From Pseudomonadota bacterium (GTDB lineage: Bacteria; Pseudomonadota; Gammaproteobacteria; Burkholderiales; Thiobacillaceae), in NCBI GenBank assembly GCA_021847385.1, contig JAJZTV010000126.1, positions 1 through 6,162 of the forward strand: a stretch of 6,162 nucleotides of DNA, read 5' to 3'. A program made the position numbers and the translations under genes. How positions within the stretch are numbered: position 1 is the stretch's first letter; each line of letters opens with the position of its first letter. Shown piece by piece: positions 1 to 6,162 of the stretch. The notes under the pieces were generated by a model. That model ran no database searches, had not been told where the DNA came from, and worked only from the letters and a program-made list of their open reading frames with translations.

Positions 1-1206
1 ATGCCCACCGTCCAATAGAGGAATAGGCAGCAGATTGAGCACGCCGAGACTGATGCTGACGAGTGCCAAGAAGGCAATGAAACTGCCCGCGCTGCTGCGG
101 GCGGACTGTCCGGCGTAGTCGGCGATGGTGACGGGCCCTGAAATATTCTTCAACGAAACCTGGCCGATGACCATGCGGCCCAGCATCTCCAGGCTGAAGC
201 TGGAGAGTTCCCAAGTCTTGCCGACGGCATGCGCGAGTGCGGCGCCAAGGGAATAACGCATCTGCGTCTGTATGGCGTCGAAGGTGCCAGGGGGGATGCT
301 CGGCGCGGCGCCGATCTTGCCGATGGTTTGGCCCGATTCCGTGCTCGCACTCGGCGTGACCTCAAGATGCAGCACCCGATTGCCTCGTGCGACGGTCAAT
401 TCGATTTTATGTGCGGGTGATTGCCGAATATGCTGAACCAACTGTTCCCAACGTGTAATCGCGTTGTGATCGACGGCCAAGATACGGTCGCCCGGCACCA
501 GGCCAGCATGCGCCGCCTGGCCCTGCGGCAGCAATTCGCCGATGACTGGCGCGATGTCCGGCATGTAGCGCACCAGGCCCACGGCCTCCAGCAAACGGTT
601 TTCTTTGTCTGCACTGGATAGGGCGCTTAGGTCGAGGATTCGGAAATAAAGGTGGCCGGTCGCATCCTGGGTTTCGAGCTTGAGTTGCTCGGCATCGATG
701 CCTTCCCGTAGGACCAACCAATGCAAGTCCTGCCAGCTCTCGATGGTTTCGCCGTCGATGCGCATGACCGTTTCGCCATTGCGAATGCCGGCTGCCTGGG
801 CCGCCGAGTTGGCCGGCGGTTCGCCTAGGATCGGTTTTAGGGCCGGCACCCCGGTGAGATACAGGCCCCAATAGATCAAGATGGCCAACAACAGATTGGC
901 CACGGGGCCGGCCAAAATGATCGCGCTGCGTCGCCAAACGCTTTGGCGGTTGAAGGCCTGGGGCAGGTCTTGCTCTGCGACCGCGGCCTCCTGCTCGTCC
1001 AGCATCTTCACATAGCCGCCCATCGGGATGGCGGACAGTGCCCATTCGGTACCACGCCGGTCGCGACGGCTCGCGACGACGCGGCCGAAGCCGACCGAGA
1101 AGCGCAAAACCTTGACCCCGCAAAGACGCGCTACGGTGTAATGCCCCAGTTCATGCACCACAACCAGGATCGCGATGGTGACGAGGAAGGCGAGCAGCGT
1201 GGTCAT
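1..1206 (-). CDS. rseP: RseP, site-2 zinc intramembrane protease (3' end cut by window edge)
   Basis: An inner-membrane S2P-family metalloprotease that, in E. coli, cuts the anti-sigma factor RseA after DegS and so releases sigma-E; it also clears signal-peptide remnants. I translated 402 codons without a stop, reading off the left edge. The first membrane segment (about residues 4-22) carries the zinc motif HELGH (H18, E19, H22). GGYVKM follows at 63-68, then a second membrane segment around 96-117. Two periplasmic PDZ domains lie at about 115-200 and 203-290. A third membrane segment near 370-393 leads into NLLPIPLLDGGH, with the third zinc ligand D399. E. coli RseP has 450 residues, so roughly 50 residues including the last membrane segment are missing here. 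The ATG overlaps the dxr stop as ATGA and has no clear Shine-Dalgarno sequence, which suggests translational coupling. The gene uses CTA leucine codons several times, which tallies with lower expression than tsf. The family assignment is very secure. Confidence 0.96.
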   Translation of the reverse strand, partial: MTTLLAFLVTIAILVVVHELGHYTVARLCGVKVLRFSVGFGRVVASRRDRRGTEWALSAIPMGGYVKMLDEQEAAVAEQDLPQAFNRQSVWRRSAIILAGPVANLLLAILIYWGLYLTGVPALKPILGEPPANSAAQAAGIRNGETVMRIDGETIESWQDLHWLVLREGIDAEQLKLETQDATGHLYFRILDLSALSSADKENRLLEAVGLVRYMPDIAPVIGELLPQGQAAHAGLVPGDRILAVDHNAITRWEQLVQHIRQSPAHKIELTVARGNRVLHLEVTPSASTESGQTIGKIGAAPSIPPGTFDAIQTQMRYSLGAALAHAVGKTWELSSFSLEMLGRMVIGQVSLKNISGPVTIADYAGQSARSSAGSFIAFLALVSISLGVLNLLPIPLLDGGH

Positions 1207-2384
1207 CGTGTGTGGGCGGCGATGTATCGACGTGCCACGGCACGCGCTTCCTGGTCGATGGCGACCAGGTCATCGAGCGAATCGGCGCGGGCACTGCCCA
1301 AGCGCTGCATGGCGTCTTCCAGCGTGGCCGGGATCGTCAGATAGGCGATGCGGTGATCGAGGAAGGCGGCCACCGCCTCCTCGTTGGCGGCGTTGAGCGC
1401 AGTCGGCGCGGTGGTGTCAGTCTGCAGCGCATCGAAGGCCAGTTGCAGGCAGGGAAAGCGGCGGATATCCGGCGTCTCGAAGGTGAGGGTGCCGGTCTTG
1501 GCCAGATCGAGCCAGGGCACGCCGGCCTCGATCCGTTCCGGATAGGTCAGGGCATGGGCGATGGGCGTGCGCATGTCCGGATGCGACAACTGGGCCAGCA
1601 CCGAGCCGTCGAGGTATTCGACCATGGAGTGGATGATGCTCTGCGGGTGGATCACCACCTCGATCTGATCGGGCCGGGCATTGAACAGCCAGTGGGCCTC
1701 GATCACCTCCAAGCCCTTGTTCATCATGGTGGCCGAGTCGACTGAGATCTTCTTGCCCATCACCCAGTTGGGATGGGCGACAGCCTGCTCGGGGGTAACG
1801 CTGGCCAAGGTGTCGACGGCACGGGTGCGGAAGGGGCCGCCGGAGGCGGTGAGCAAGATGCGACGGACGCCGTGCTTGGCCAGATCGCCGTCATAGCCGG
1901 CAGGCATCGACTGGAACACCGCGTTGTGTTCGCTATCGATCGGCAGCAGCGTGGCGCCGCCTTCGCGTACCGCCTGCATGAAGAAGCGGCCGGCCATGAC
2001 CAGGGTTTCCTTGTTGGCCAGCAGGATGCGCTTGCCGGCGCGGGCGGCGGCCAAGGCCGGCTTCAGGCCGGCGGCGCCGACGATGGCGGCCATCACGCTA
2101 TCCACCTCGGGCAGGGCAGCCACCTGCTCCAGCGCGGCCGCGCCGTGCAGCACTTCGGTCGTGCCCTTGCCCAGCAAGGTTTGCAAGGCTTCGGCCCGCT
2201 TCGCATCCGGCACTACCGCATAGCGCGGCTGGAATTGCCGGCACTGCTCGGCCAGTTTGTCGATCTGATTGAAACCGGTCAGGGCGACGACGCGAAAACG
2301 TTCGGGGTGGCGGGCCACCACGTCCAGGGTGTTGACGCCGATGGTGCCGGTGGCGCCGAGGATAGTCAGGTTGTGTGGAGTCAT
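1203..2384 (-). CDS. dxr: 1-deoxy-D-xylulose 5-phosphate reductoisomerase
   Basis: A cytosolic enzyme of the MEP isoprenoid pathway. It rearranges and reduces DXP to 2-C-methyl-D-erythritol 4-phosphate using NADPH and a divalent metal. The 393 residues match the usual length of about 390-400. The NADPH-binding loop GATGTIG is at 10-16 and LLANKETLV at 121-129. Metal ligands sit in PIDSEHNA (D150, E152) and at E226 in NKGLE. The substrate-binding parts TASGGPF (179-185) and HPNWVMGKK (204-212, H204) are present; these align with E. coli positions five higher. I chose ATG 2384 because MTPHNLTILGATG fits the family N-terminus. An in-frame extension to 2474 would only add an unrelated reading of the cdsA end. 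The start lies 7 nt after the cdsA stop, with only a weak GGA ribosome binding site 10 nt upstream. The stop overlaps the rseP start. The fourth serine of the usual GATGSIG is threonine here. Confidence 0.97.
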   Translation of the reverse strand: MTPHNLTILGATGTIGVNTLDVVARHPERFRVVALTGFNQIDKLAEQCRQFQPRYAVVPDAKRAEALQTLLGKGTTEVLHGAAALEQVAALPEVDSVMAAIVGAAGLKPALAAARAGKRILLANKETLVMAGRFFMQAVREGGATLLPIDSEHNAVFQSMPAGYDGDLAKHGVRRILLTASGGPFRTRAVDTLASVTPEQAVAHPNWVMGKKISVDSATMMNKGLEVIEAHWLFNARPDQIEVVIHPQSIIHSMVEYLDGSVLAQLSHPDMRTPIAHALTYPERIEAGVPWLDLAKTGTLTFETPDIRRFPCLQLAFDALQTDTTAPTALNAANEEAVAAFLDHRIAYLTIPATLEDAMQRLGSARADSLDDLVAIDQEARAVARRYIAAHTR

Positions 2385-2391
2385 AAGCAAA

Positions 2392-3240
2392 TTATCCGTG
2401 TAGCCACAGCCAGAGCAGCGCGGCGATCGGCAACACGGCAAGGTGGCTGTCGACCCGGTCGAGCACGCCGCCATGGCCGGGCAAGATATTGCCGCTGTCT
2501 TTCACGCCGGCGACCCGCTTGCACCAGGATTCGAACAGATCGCCTTCGATGCTGAGTACGAACAGTAAACCGCTTGCCGCGATCAGGCCCAGCAGGCATC
2601 TGCCGTCACAGGAAAAATAGCCCCCGACGACGAGGGCGAACAGACCGATAGCGATGCCGGCACCGACGGCGCCTTCCCAGGTCTTGCCCGGGCTGATGCG
2701 CGGCGCCAGTTTATGCCGGCCGAATGCCCGGCCGGCGAAATAGGCGGCGCTGTCGGCCACGGCGGAAAGGGCAATCGCGCCGAGCAGCAGGCCGGTGCCT
2801 TGTTCGCGCAGGTAGAGCAGGGCCAGACCGGCCGGCAGCAACAGCAGCCAACCGAGCAACCAGCCCAGGATGCGGCCGGGCAGGGGCCAGGCGCGGGCGA
2901 GCCAGAGCGGCACGAGCAGCAGCCAAAAACCCAAGGAGGCCAGATAGGCCTCGGCCAAGAACTGCACCTGGCTCATGGCCATGACAGCGATCAGGCTCGC
3001 GGTGAAGCCGACGAAGAGATGGCTGGACACCGGGCCGAATTTCAACAGGCGGGCCCATTCCCATGCGGCCGCGGCCAAGAGCAAGACAACCAGGCCGAGC
3101 CAGAGCGGAGCGGGGGCGGCGAATACCGCCAGCAGGATCGCAGCGAGCAGGCCGAGGCCGGTGACGACCCGGCGGCTAGTGCTCGAGGAGTTGTTCGCTG
3201 GTGCGGCCAAAGCGGCGCTCGCGTTTTCGATACCAGGCAA
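2392..3240 (-). CDS. cdsA: Phosphatidate cytidylyltransferase (CDP-diacylglycerol synthase); start uncertain
   Basis: An integral inner-membrane enzyme that joins CTP and phosphatidic acid to give CDP-diacylglycerol, the branch point for phosphatidylethanolamine, phosphatidylglycerol and cardiolipin. As drawn it has 282 residues with about eight hydrophobic segments (roughly 27-45, 47-62, 75-92, 100-116, 124-146, 153-170, 192-208, 215-230) and a short one at the end. ISPGKTWEG (182-190) is a conserved cytoplasmic motif. The family signature is at about 239-265 and includes CKRVAGVKDSGN and PGHGGVLDRVDS with its acidic residues. The reading frame is intact. The start is doubtful: homologues begin about four residues before RVVT (24-27), but no ATG or GTG exists there. 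The only usual options are TTG at 3240 and TTG at 3210, and an in-frame TAG stands at 3252-3250. Both lie inside uppS and neither has a good ribosome binding site, so coupling to uppS translation is likely. Function is secure; the first 10-20 residues are not. Confidence 0.93.
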   Translation of the reverse strand: MPGIENASAALAAPANNSSSTSRRVVTGLGLLAAILLAVFAAPAPLWLGLVVLLLAAAAWEWARLLKFGPVSSHLFVGFTASLIAVMAMSQVQFLAEAYLASLGFWLLLVPLWLARAWPLPGRILGWLLGWLLLLPAGLALLYLREQGTGLLLGAIALSAVADSAAYFAGRAFGRHKLAPRISPGKTWEGAVGAGIAIGLFALVVGGYFSCDGRCLLGLIAASGLLFVLSIEGDLFESWCKRVAGVKDSGNILPGHGGVLDRVDSHLAVLPIAALLWLWLHG

Positions 3241-3928
3241 TGGCTTGGGCTAAAGACTCGGCCCCGAAGTCCGGCCACAGGACGTCGGTGAAATAGAGCT
3301 CGGTATAAGCCAACTGCCAGACCAGGAAATTGCTGATCCGTTGTTCGCCGCCGGTGCGGATGAACAGATCGGGTTCCGGGGCATAGGCCATGGCCAGGTA
3401 AGGCGTCAGCATCGCTTCGTCGATCTGCTCGGCCTCCGGGTTGGCCGCCAGCCAGCGATTCATCGCATTGAGAATGTCCCAGCGGCCGCCGTAATTGGCG
3501 GCGATGGTGAGCACCAGCCGGTCATTGCCAGCGGTCTTGGCCTCGCCGGCGCGGATGAGTTCCTGCAATTGCGGGCTGAACTGGCTGAGATCGCCGACGA
3601 CTTGGAGGCGGATGCCGTTCTTGTGCATCTTGTCGACTTCGCGTTCCAAAGCCATAACGAAGAGTTCCATGAGCTTGGACACTTCTTCTTTGGGCCGGCG
3701 CCAGTTTTCGGAACTGAAGGCGAACAGGGTCAGGTACTCGACGCCCTGCGCGATGCAGGCCTGGATCACGTCGCGCACCCGTTCGACGCCTTGCTGGTGG
3801 CCGGCAACCCGGGGCAGCAGGCGCTTCTTTGCCCAGCGGCCATTGCCATCCATGATGATGGCGACATGGCGGGGAATGGCCGAGGCCTGAGGGACCTCGG
3901 CGGTGGAACTGAAAAACTTGCGCAGCAT
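3176..3928 (-). CDS. uppS: Undecaprenyl diphosphate synthase (cis-prenyltransferase)
   Basis: Adds eight isopentenyl diphosphate units in cis to farnesyl diphosphate, giving the C55 carrier lipid for peptidoglycan and O-antigen export. It is a soluble or membrane-associated homodimer. The 250 residues match the family length (253 in E. coli). HVAIIMDGNGRWA at 21-33 contains the catalytic Asp27; H44 follows in VAGH. FAFSSENWRRP (69-79) provides Ser72, Asn75, Trp76 and Arg78. NYGGRWDI is at 145-152. DLFIRTGGEQRISNFL (187-202) holds the diphosphate-binding Arg191 and Arg197, and Glu210 matches the metal-binding Glu213 of E. coli. No key residue is missing. ATG 3928 is the only plausible start, since no GTG or TTG lies between it and the conserved core. 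It begins 14 nt after the frr stop without an obvious Shine-Dalgarno sequence. Its 3' end overlaps cdsA. Its substrate derives from the pathway that dxr feeds. Confidence 0.97.
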   Translation of the reverse strand: MLRKFFSSTAEVPQASAIPRHVAIIMDGNGRWAKKRLLPRVAGHQQGVERVRDVIQACIAQGVEYLTLFAFSSENWRRPKEEVSKLMELFVMALEREVDKMHKNGIRLQVVGDLSQFSPQLQELIRAGEAKTAGNDRLVLTIAANYGGRWDILNAMNRWLAANPEAEQIDEAMLTPYLAMAYAPEPDLFIRTGGEQRISNFLVWQLAYTELYFTDVLWPDFGAESLAQAIAWYRKRERRFGRTSEQLLEH

Positions 3929-3942
3929 CTGACGTTGTCTGC

Positions 3943-4500
3943 TCAGACTGCCAGCAGTTCTTTTTCTTTCTCGGCCAAGGCCTTGTCGATCTCGGCGATG
4001 TACTTGTCGGTCAGCTTCTGGATGTCATCCTCGGCGCGACGGTTGTCGTCCTCGCCGATTTCCTTGTTCTTCAAGAGGTCCTTGACATGGGCGATGGCGT
4101 CGCGCCGGATGTTGCGCACCGCGACCTTGCCGTTCTCCGATTCGCCCCGGACCAGCTTGACCAGTTCCTTGCGCCGCTCTTCGGTCAGGGGCGGCATGGG
4201 CACGCGGATGATGTCGCCCATGGTCGCCGGGTTGAGGCCGAGGTCGGCATCGCGGATAGCCTTTTCGACCTTGGCCACCATCGGCTTCTCCCAAGGCTGC
4301 ACGCCTAGGGTGTGAGCGTCGAGCACTGAGAGGTTGGCGACCTGGTTGATCGGCATCGGGCTGCCGTAATAGTCGACCTTGACGTGGTCGAGGATGCCGG
4401 TGTGGGCACGGCCGGTACGGACCTTAGCGAAGTCCGTCTTCAGTGCCTCGATCGACTTCTTCATCTTGTCTTCGGCCGATTTCTTGATGTCGTTGATCAT
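3943..4500 (-). CDS. frr: Ribosome recycling factor
   Basis: Works in the cytosol with EF-G to split the ribosome after termination so that subunits can be reused. The length of 185 residues is exactly that of E. coli RRF. The sequence shows the expected layout: a long helix with KVRTGRA (26-32), the small second domain around YYGSPMPINQVANLSV (44-59), and the charged C-terminal helices with AVRNIRRDA (127-135), including the functionally important Arg132. The C-terminus is rich in Lys and Glu, as is typical of the three-helix bundle. ATG 4500 has a good AGGAGA ribosome binding site five bases upstream and lies 13 nt after the pyrH stop. Downstream, uppS begins 14 nt after the frr stop. The neighbours tsf and frr both act in protein synthesis, a linkage conserved across Proteobacteria. 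Confidence 0.98.
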   Translation of the reverse strand: MINDIKKSAEDKMKKSIEALKTDFAKVRTGRAHTGILDHVKVDYYGSPMPINQVANLSVLDAHTLGVQPWEKPMVAKVEKAIRDADLGLNPATMGDIIRVPMPPLTEERRKELVKLVRGESENGKVAVRNIRRDAIAHVKDLLKNKEIGEDDNRRAEDDIQKLTDKYIAEIDKALAEKEKELLAV

Positions 4501-4505
4501 GCTTG

Positions 4506-4511
4506 TCTCCT
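4506..4511 (-). promoter_or_regulatory. Ribosome binding site of frr
   Basis: AGGAGA on the minus strand, five bases before ATG 4500, in the 13-nt gap after the pyrH stop. It allows frr to be initiated independently of its neighbour. Confidence 0.85.
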
Positions 4512-4513
4512 GG

Positions 4514-5230
4514 TCAAAGCGTGACGAGGGTACCTTCGGATTCGCCGTGGACGATGCGCTTCAGCGCCCCGGCCTTGAAAATCGAAAAGACCTGCAAAGG
4601 CATCTTCTGTTCCCGGCACAGCGCGAACGCGGCCATGTCGAGCACACCCAGGTTGTTGGCGATCGCCTCGTCGAAGCTGAGCCGGTCGTAACGGGTGGCG
4701 CCCGGGTCCTTCTTCGGGTCGGCGGTGTAGACGCCGTCGACCTTGGTCGCCTTCAGCATCAGGTCGGCGCCGATCTCGGCCGCGCGCAGGGCCGCCGCGG
4801 TATCGGTGGTGAAGAAGGGGTTGCCGGTGCCGCCGCCGAAGATGACCACGCGGCCGGCTTCGAGGTGACGCACGGCGGCATCGCGCTCGAATGGTTCGCC
4901 GACATGGGCGATGGTCACCGCGGTCATCACCTGGGCCGGCACGCCGGCCGCCATCAGGGCATCTTTCAGCGCCAGCGAATTCATCACCGTGGCCAGCATG
5001 CCCATGCCGTCGGCGGTCGCCCGGTCCATGCCCGACAGGGCGCCGGTGGCGCCGCGGAACAGATTGCCGCCACCGACCACGATGCCGATCTGCACGCCCA
5101 GGCCGGCGACTTCGTCGATCTGCTTGACGATGCCGGCCATGGTCTCGGCGTGATAGCCGAAGGCGTCCGGCCCCATCAAGGCCTCGCCGGACAGCTTGAG
5201 CAGAATGCGGCGGTGGGCGATCGCGGTCAC
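4514..5230 (-). CDS. pyrH: UMP kinase (uridylate kinase)
   Basis: Phosphorylates UMP to UDP with ATP, an essential step toward UTP and CTP. The bacterial type is a homohexamer of the amino-acid-kinase fold, normally activated by GTP and inhibited by UTP. The 238 residues are close to the 241 of E. coli. RILLKLSGEAL (8-18) holds the phosphate-binding lysine Lys12. VVGGGNLFRG is at 51-60, and the UMP-binding region DRATADGMGMLATVMN at 69-84. FGGGTGNPFFTTDTAA (131-146) and KATKVDGVYTADP (160-172) complete the nucleotide site. The start is GTG at 5230, three bases after the tsf stop; no ATG lies before the conserved core. An AAGG eight bases upstream, overlapping the end of tsf, supports it. CTP made downstream of this step is a substrate for the cdsA product, although the gene linkage probably reflects operon history rather than that link. 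Confidence 0.98.
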   Translation of the reverse strand: MTAIAHRRILLKLSGEALMGPDAFGYHAETMAGIVKQIDEVAGLGVQIGIVVGGGNLFRGATGALSGMDRATADGMGMLATVMNSLALKDALMAAGVPAQVMTAVTIAHVGEPFERDAAVRHLEAGRVVIFGGGTGNPFFTTDTAAALRAAEIGADLMLKATKVDGVYTADPKKDPGATRYDRLSFDEAIANNLGVLDMAAFALCREQKMPLQVFSIFKAGALKRIVHGESEGTLVTL

Positions 5231-5233
5231 GGC

Positions 5234-6112
5234 TTAGACCTTGGCCGCTGCAGCCACCTCGGCCGCGAAGTCGCTGACCTTCTTCTCGATACCTTCGCCA
5301 ACCACGTACAGCGTGAAGCTGCCCATGCTGGCGCCCTTGCCCTTGAGCACCTGCTCGACGGTCTGCTTATCGTCCTTGACGAAGGGCTGGCCCAGCAGGG
5401 TCACTTCCTTCAGGAACTTGGCGACCGAGCCTTCCACCATCTTTTCGACGATGTTGGCCGGTTTGCCGGACTCGGCGGCCTTTTCGGTCGCGATGCGGCG
5501 CTCGGTCTCGATCAACTCGGGGCTGACGCCGGAGGCATCCAGCGCCTTCGGCTTGGCCGCGGCGATGTGCATCGCGATGTCCTTGGCCAGTTGCTCGTCG
5601 CCGCCGACCACGTCGACCAGCACACCTATCTTGGAGCCGCCGTGGACATAGCTGGCCAAGGCGCCCTTGGCCGCAACGCGGACGAAACGGCGGATGGACA
5701 TGTTCTCGCCGATCTTGCCGACCAACTGGGTGCGGGTCTCTTCGACCGTGGCACCGCCCAGGCTCATGCCGGACAGTGCCTCGACATCGGCCGGATTGTC
5801 CTTGGCCACCAGTTCGGCCAGGTTCTTGGCAAAGGCCAGGAAGTCGTCGTTCTTGGCCACGAAGTCGGTCTCGCAGTTGACTTCGATGATGGCGCCCAGC
5901 TTGGCATCGGGGGCGATATAGATGCCGACGATACCCTCGGCCGCGACGCGGCCGGCACTCTTGGCGGCCTTGCTGCCGAACTTGACGCGGATGATTTCTT
6001 CGGCCTTGGCCATGTCGCCGCCGGCTTCGTTCAGGGCCTTCTTGCAGTCCATCATGGGCGCATCGGTGCGCTCACGCAGTTCCTTGACCATGGATGCGGT
6101 GATTTCCGCCAT
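5234..6112 (-). CDS. tsf: Translation elongation factor Ts (EF-Ts)
   Basis: The guanine-nucleotide exchange factor for EF-Tu: it displaces GDP so that EF-Tu can rebind GTP and aminoacyl-tRNA. The 292 residues compare with 283 in E. coli. The N-terminal UBA-like domain (about 1-55) contains LRERTDAPMMDCKKAL (12-27). The core carries NCETDFVAKND (79-89), whose Asp83-Phe84 match the pair that intrudes near the EF-Tu Mg2+ site. HGGSKIGVLVDV (157-168) and MHIAAAKP (181-188) belong to the core and dimerisation region. The ATG has a strong AGGAGA site six bases upstream. Codon use is strongly GC-biased, as expected for a highly expressed gene. tsf usually follows rpsB; rpsB is not visible here and should lie just beyond the right edge. 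The stop is 3 nt before the pyrH start. Confidence 0.98.
   Translation of the reverse strand: MAEITASMVKELRERTDAPMMDCKKALNEAGGDMAKAEEIIRVKFGSKAAKSAGRVAAEGIVGIYIAPDAKLGAIIEVNCETDFVAKNDDFLAFAKNLAELVAKDNPADVEALSGMSLGGATVEETRTQLVGKIGENMSIRRFVRVAAKGALASYVHGGSKIGVLVDVVGGDEQLAKDIAMHIAAAKPKALDASGVSPELIETERRIATEKAAESGKPANIVEKMVEGSVAKFLKEVTLLGQPFVKDDKQTVEQVLKGKGASMGSFTLYVVGEGIEKKVSDFAAEVAAAAKV
5239..5242 (-). promoter_or_regulatory. Ribosome binding site supporting the GTG start of pyrH
   Basis: AAGG on the minus strand lies eight bases before GTG 5230, within the last codons of tsf. It supports GTG as the pyrH start, since no in-frame ATG precedes the conserved N-terminus. Confidence 0.6.
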
Positions 6113-6118
6113 TTCGAT

Positions 6119-6124
6119 TCTCCT
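6119..6124 (-). promoter_or_regulatory. Ribosome binding site of tsf
   Basis: AGGAGA on the minus strand, six bases before the tsf ATG. It is one of the two strong Shine-Dalgarno sequences in the window and fixes the tsf start. Confidence 0.85.
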
Positions 6125-6146
6125 GATTACGCTTAGATTGCAACAC

Positions 6147-6162
6147 GCCCCGATCTCGGGGC
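6147..6162 (-). repeat. GC-rich inverted repeat ahead of tsf
   Basis: GCCCCGATCTCGGGGC is a perfect inverted repeat. As RNA it could form a stem of six G-C pairs with a four-base loop, 34 nt before the tsf ATG on the minus strand. It touches the right window edge, so the full element may be longer. On the minus strand it is followed by GTGTTGCAATC, without a U-run, so it does not look like a standard intrinsic terminator for upstream transcription. A role in attenuation, RNA stability or processing between rpsB and tsf is possible but unproven. Confidence 0.5.

Noticed and set aside
407..1123. Minus-strand frame of 238 codons
   Set aside because: It overlaps rseP in another frame. The rseP frame is uninterrupted from 1206 to the left edge and carries all family motifs, so this one is spurious.
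1..1206. Truncated or broken rseP pseudogene
   Set aside because: The frame has no stop or frameshift and simply runs off the window edge after the conserved LDGGH motif; the missing end is due to the window boundary.
2385..2474. N-terminal extension of dxr by 30 codons
   Set aside because: The extra residues are cysteine- and serine-rich, overlap cdsA out of frame and do not resemble Dxr. The family N-terminus begins at ATG 2384.
1773..2555. Plus-strand frame of 260 codons
   Set aside because: Antisense to dxr and the end of cdsA, glycine- and glutamine-rich with no motif; a shadow.
3341..4315. Plus-strand frame of 324 codons
   Set aside because: Antisense to uppS and frr, with no recognisable domain; a GC-bias shadow.
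4379..6136. Plus-strand frame of 585 codons as a real gene
   Set aside because: It lies fully antisense to three intact, well-recognised genes, has low-complexity composition, no recognisable motif and no clear ribosome binding site. Kept only as a low-interest finding.
6147..6162. Intrinsic terminator for the gene upstream of tsf
   Set aside because: The hairpin is followed on the minus strand by GTGTTGCAATC without a U-run, so it fails the usual criterion; recorded as an inverted repeat instead.
1..6162. Mobile elements, CRISPR arrays, tRNA or rRNA genes, or a new defence or metabolic island
   Set aside because: Every stretch is taken up by conserved housekeeping genes with almost no spacing. 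I saw no repeats, integrase, transposase or foreign base composition.

Overview
The window is a compact, single-strand block of housekeeping genes from a high-GC Gram-negative bacterium. All genes are on the minus strand and read from the right edge to the left. The protein sequences and the order tsf-pyrH-frr-uppS-cdsA-dxr-rseP suggest a betaproteobacterium. Pseudomonads share this order. In E. coli, dxr lies instead between frr and uppS. I cannot name the genus from this window alone.

Layout from right to left: positions 6113-6162 are a short leader with a GC-rich inverted repeat and a strong ribosome binding site. Then come tsf (elongation factor Ts), pyrH (UMP kinase), frr (ribosome recycling factor), uppS (undecaprenyl diphosphate synthase), cdsA (CDP-diacylglycerol synthase), dxr (DXP reductoisomerase) and rseP (site-2 intramembrane protease). 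rseP is cut by the left edge about 50 codons before its expected end. In the related genomes rpsB normally precedes tsf and bamA follows rseP; both would lie just outside.

Packing is extremely tight. The gaps between genes are 3, 13, 14 and 7 nt, uppS and cdsA overlap, and dxr and rseP share an ATGA. This points to one transcription unit with translational coupling. I saw no stretch above about 50 bases without a gene, no mobile element, no RNA gene, no CRISPR array and no internal promoter I could defend.

The genes form two functional groups. tsf and frr serve translation, and pyrH supplies pyrimidine nucleotides. The other four serve the cell envelope: dxr makes isoprenoid precursors, uppS condenses them into the undecaprenyl carrier for peptidoglycan, cdsA activates phosphatidic acid for phospholipids, and rseP cleaves membrane proteins in the envelope stress response.

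I found no sign of a new biological system. The points worth a second look are modest: the unusual start of cdsA, weak ribosome binding sites in the downstream half, a Ser-to-Thr change in the Dxr nucleotide motif, and the inverted repeat ahead of tsf.
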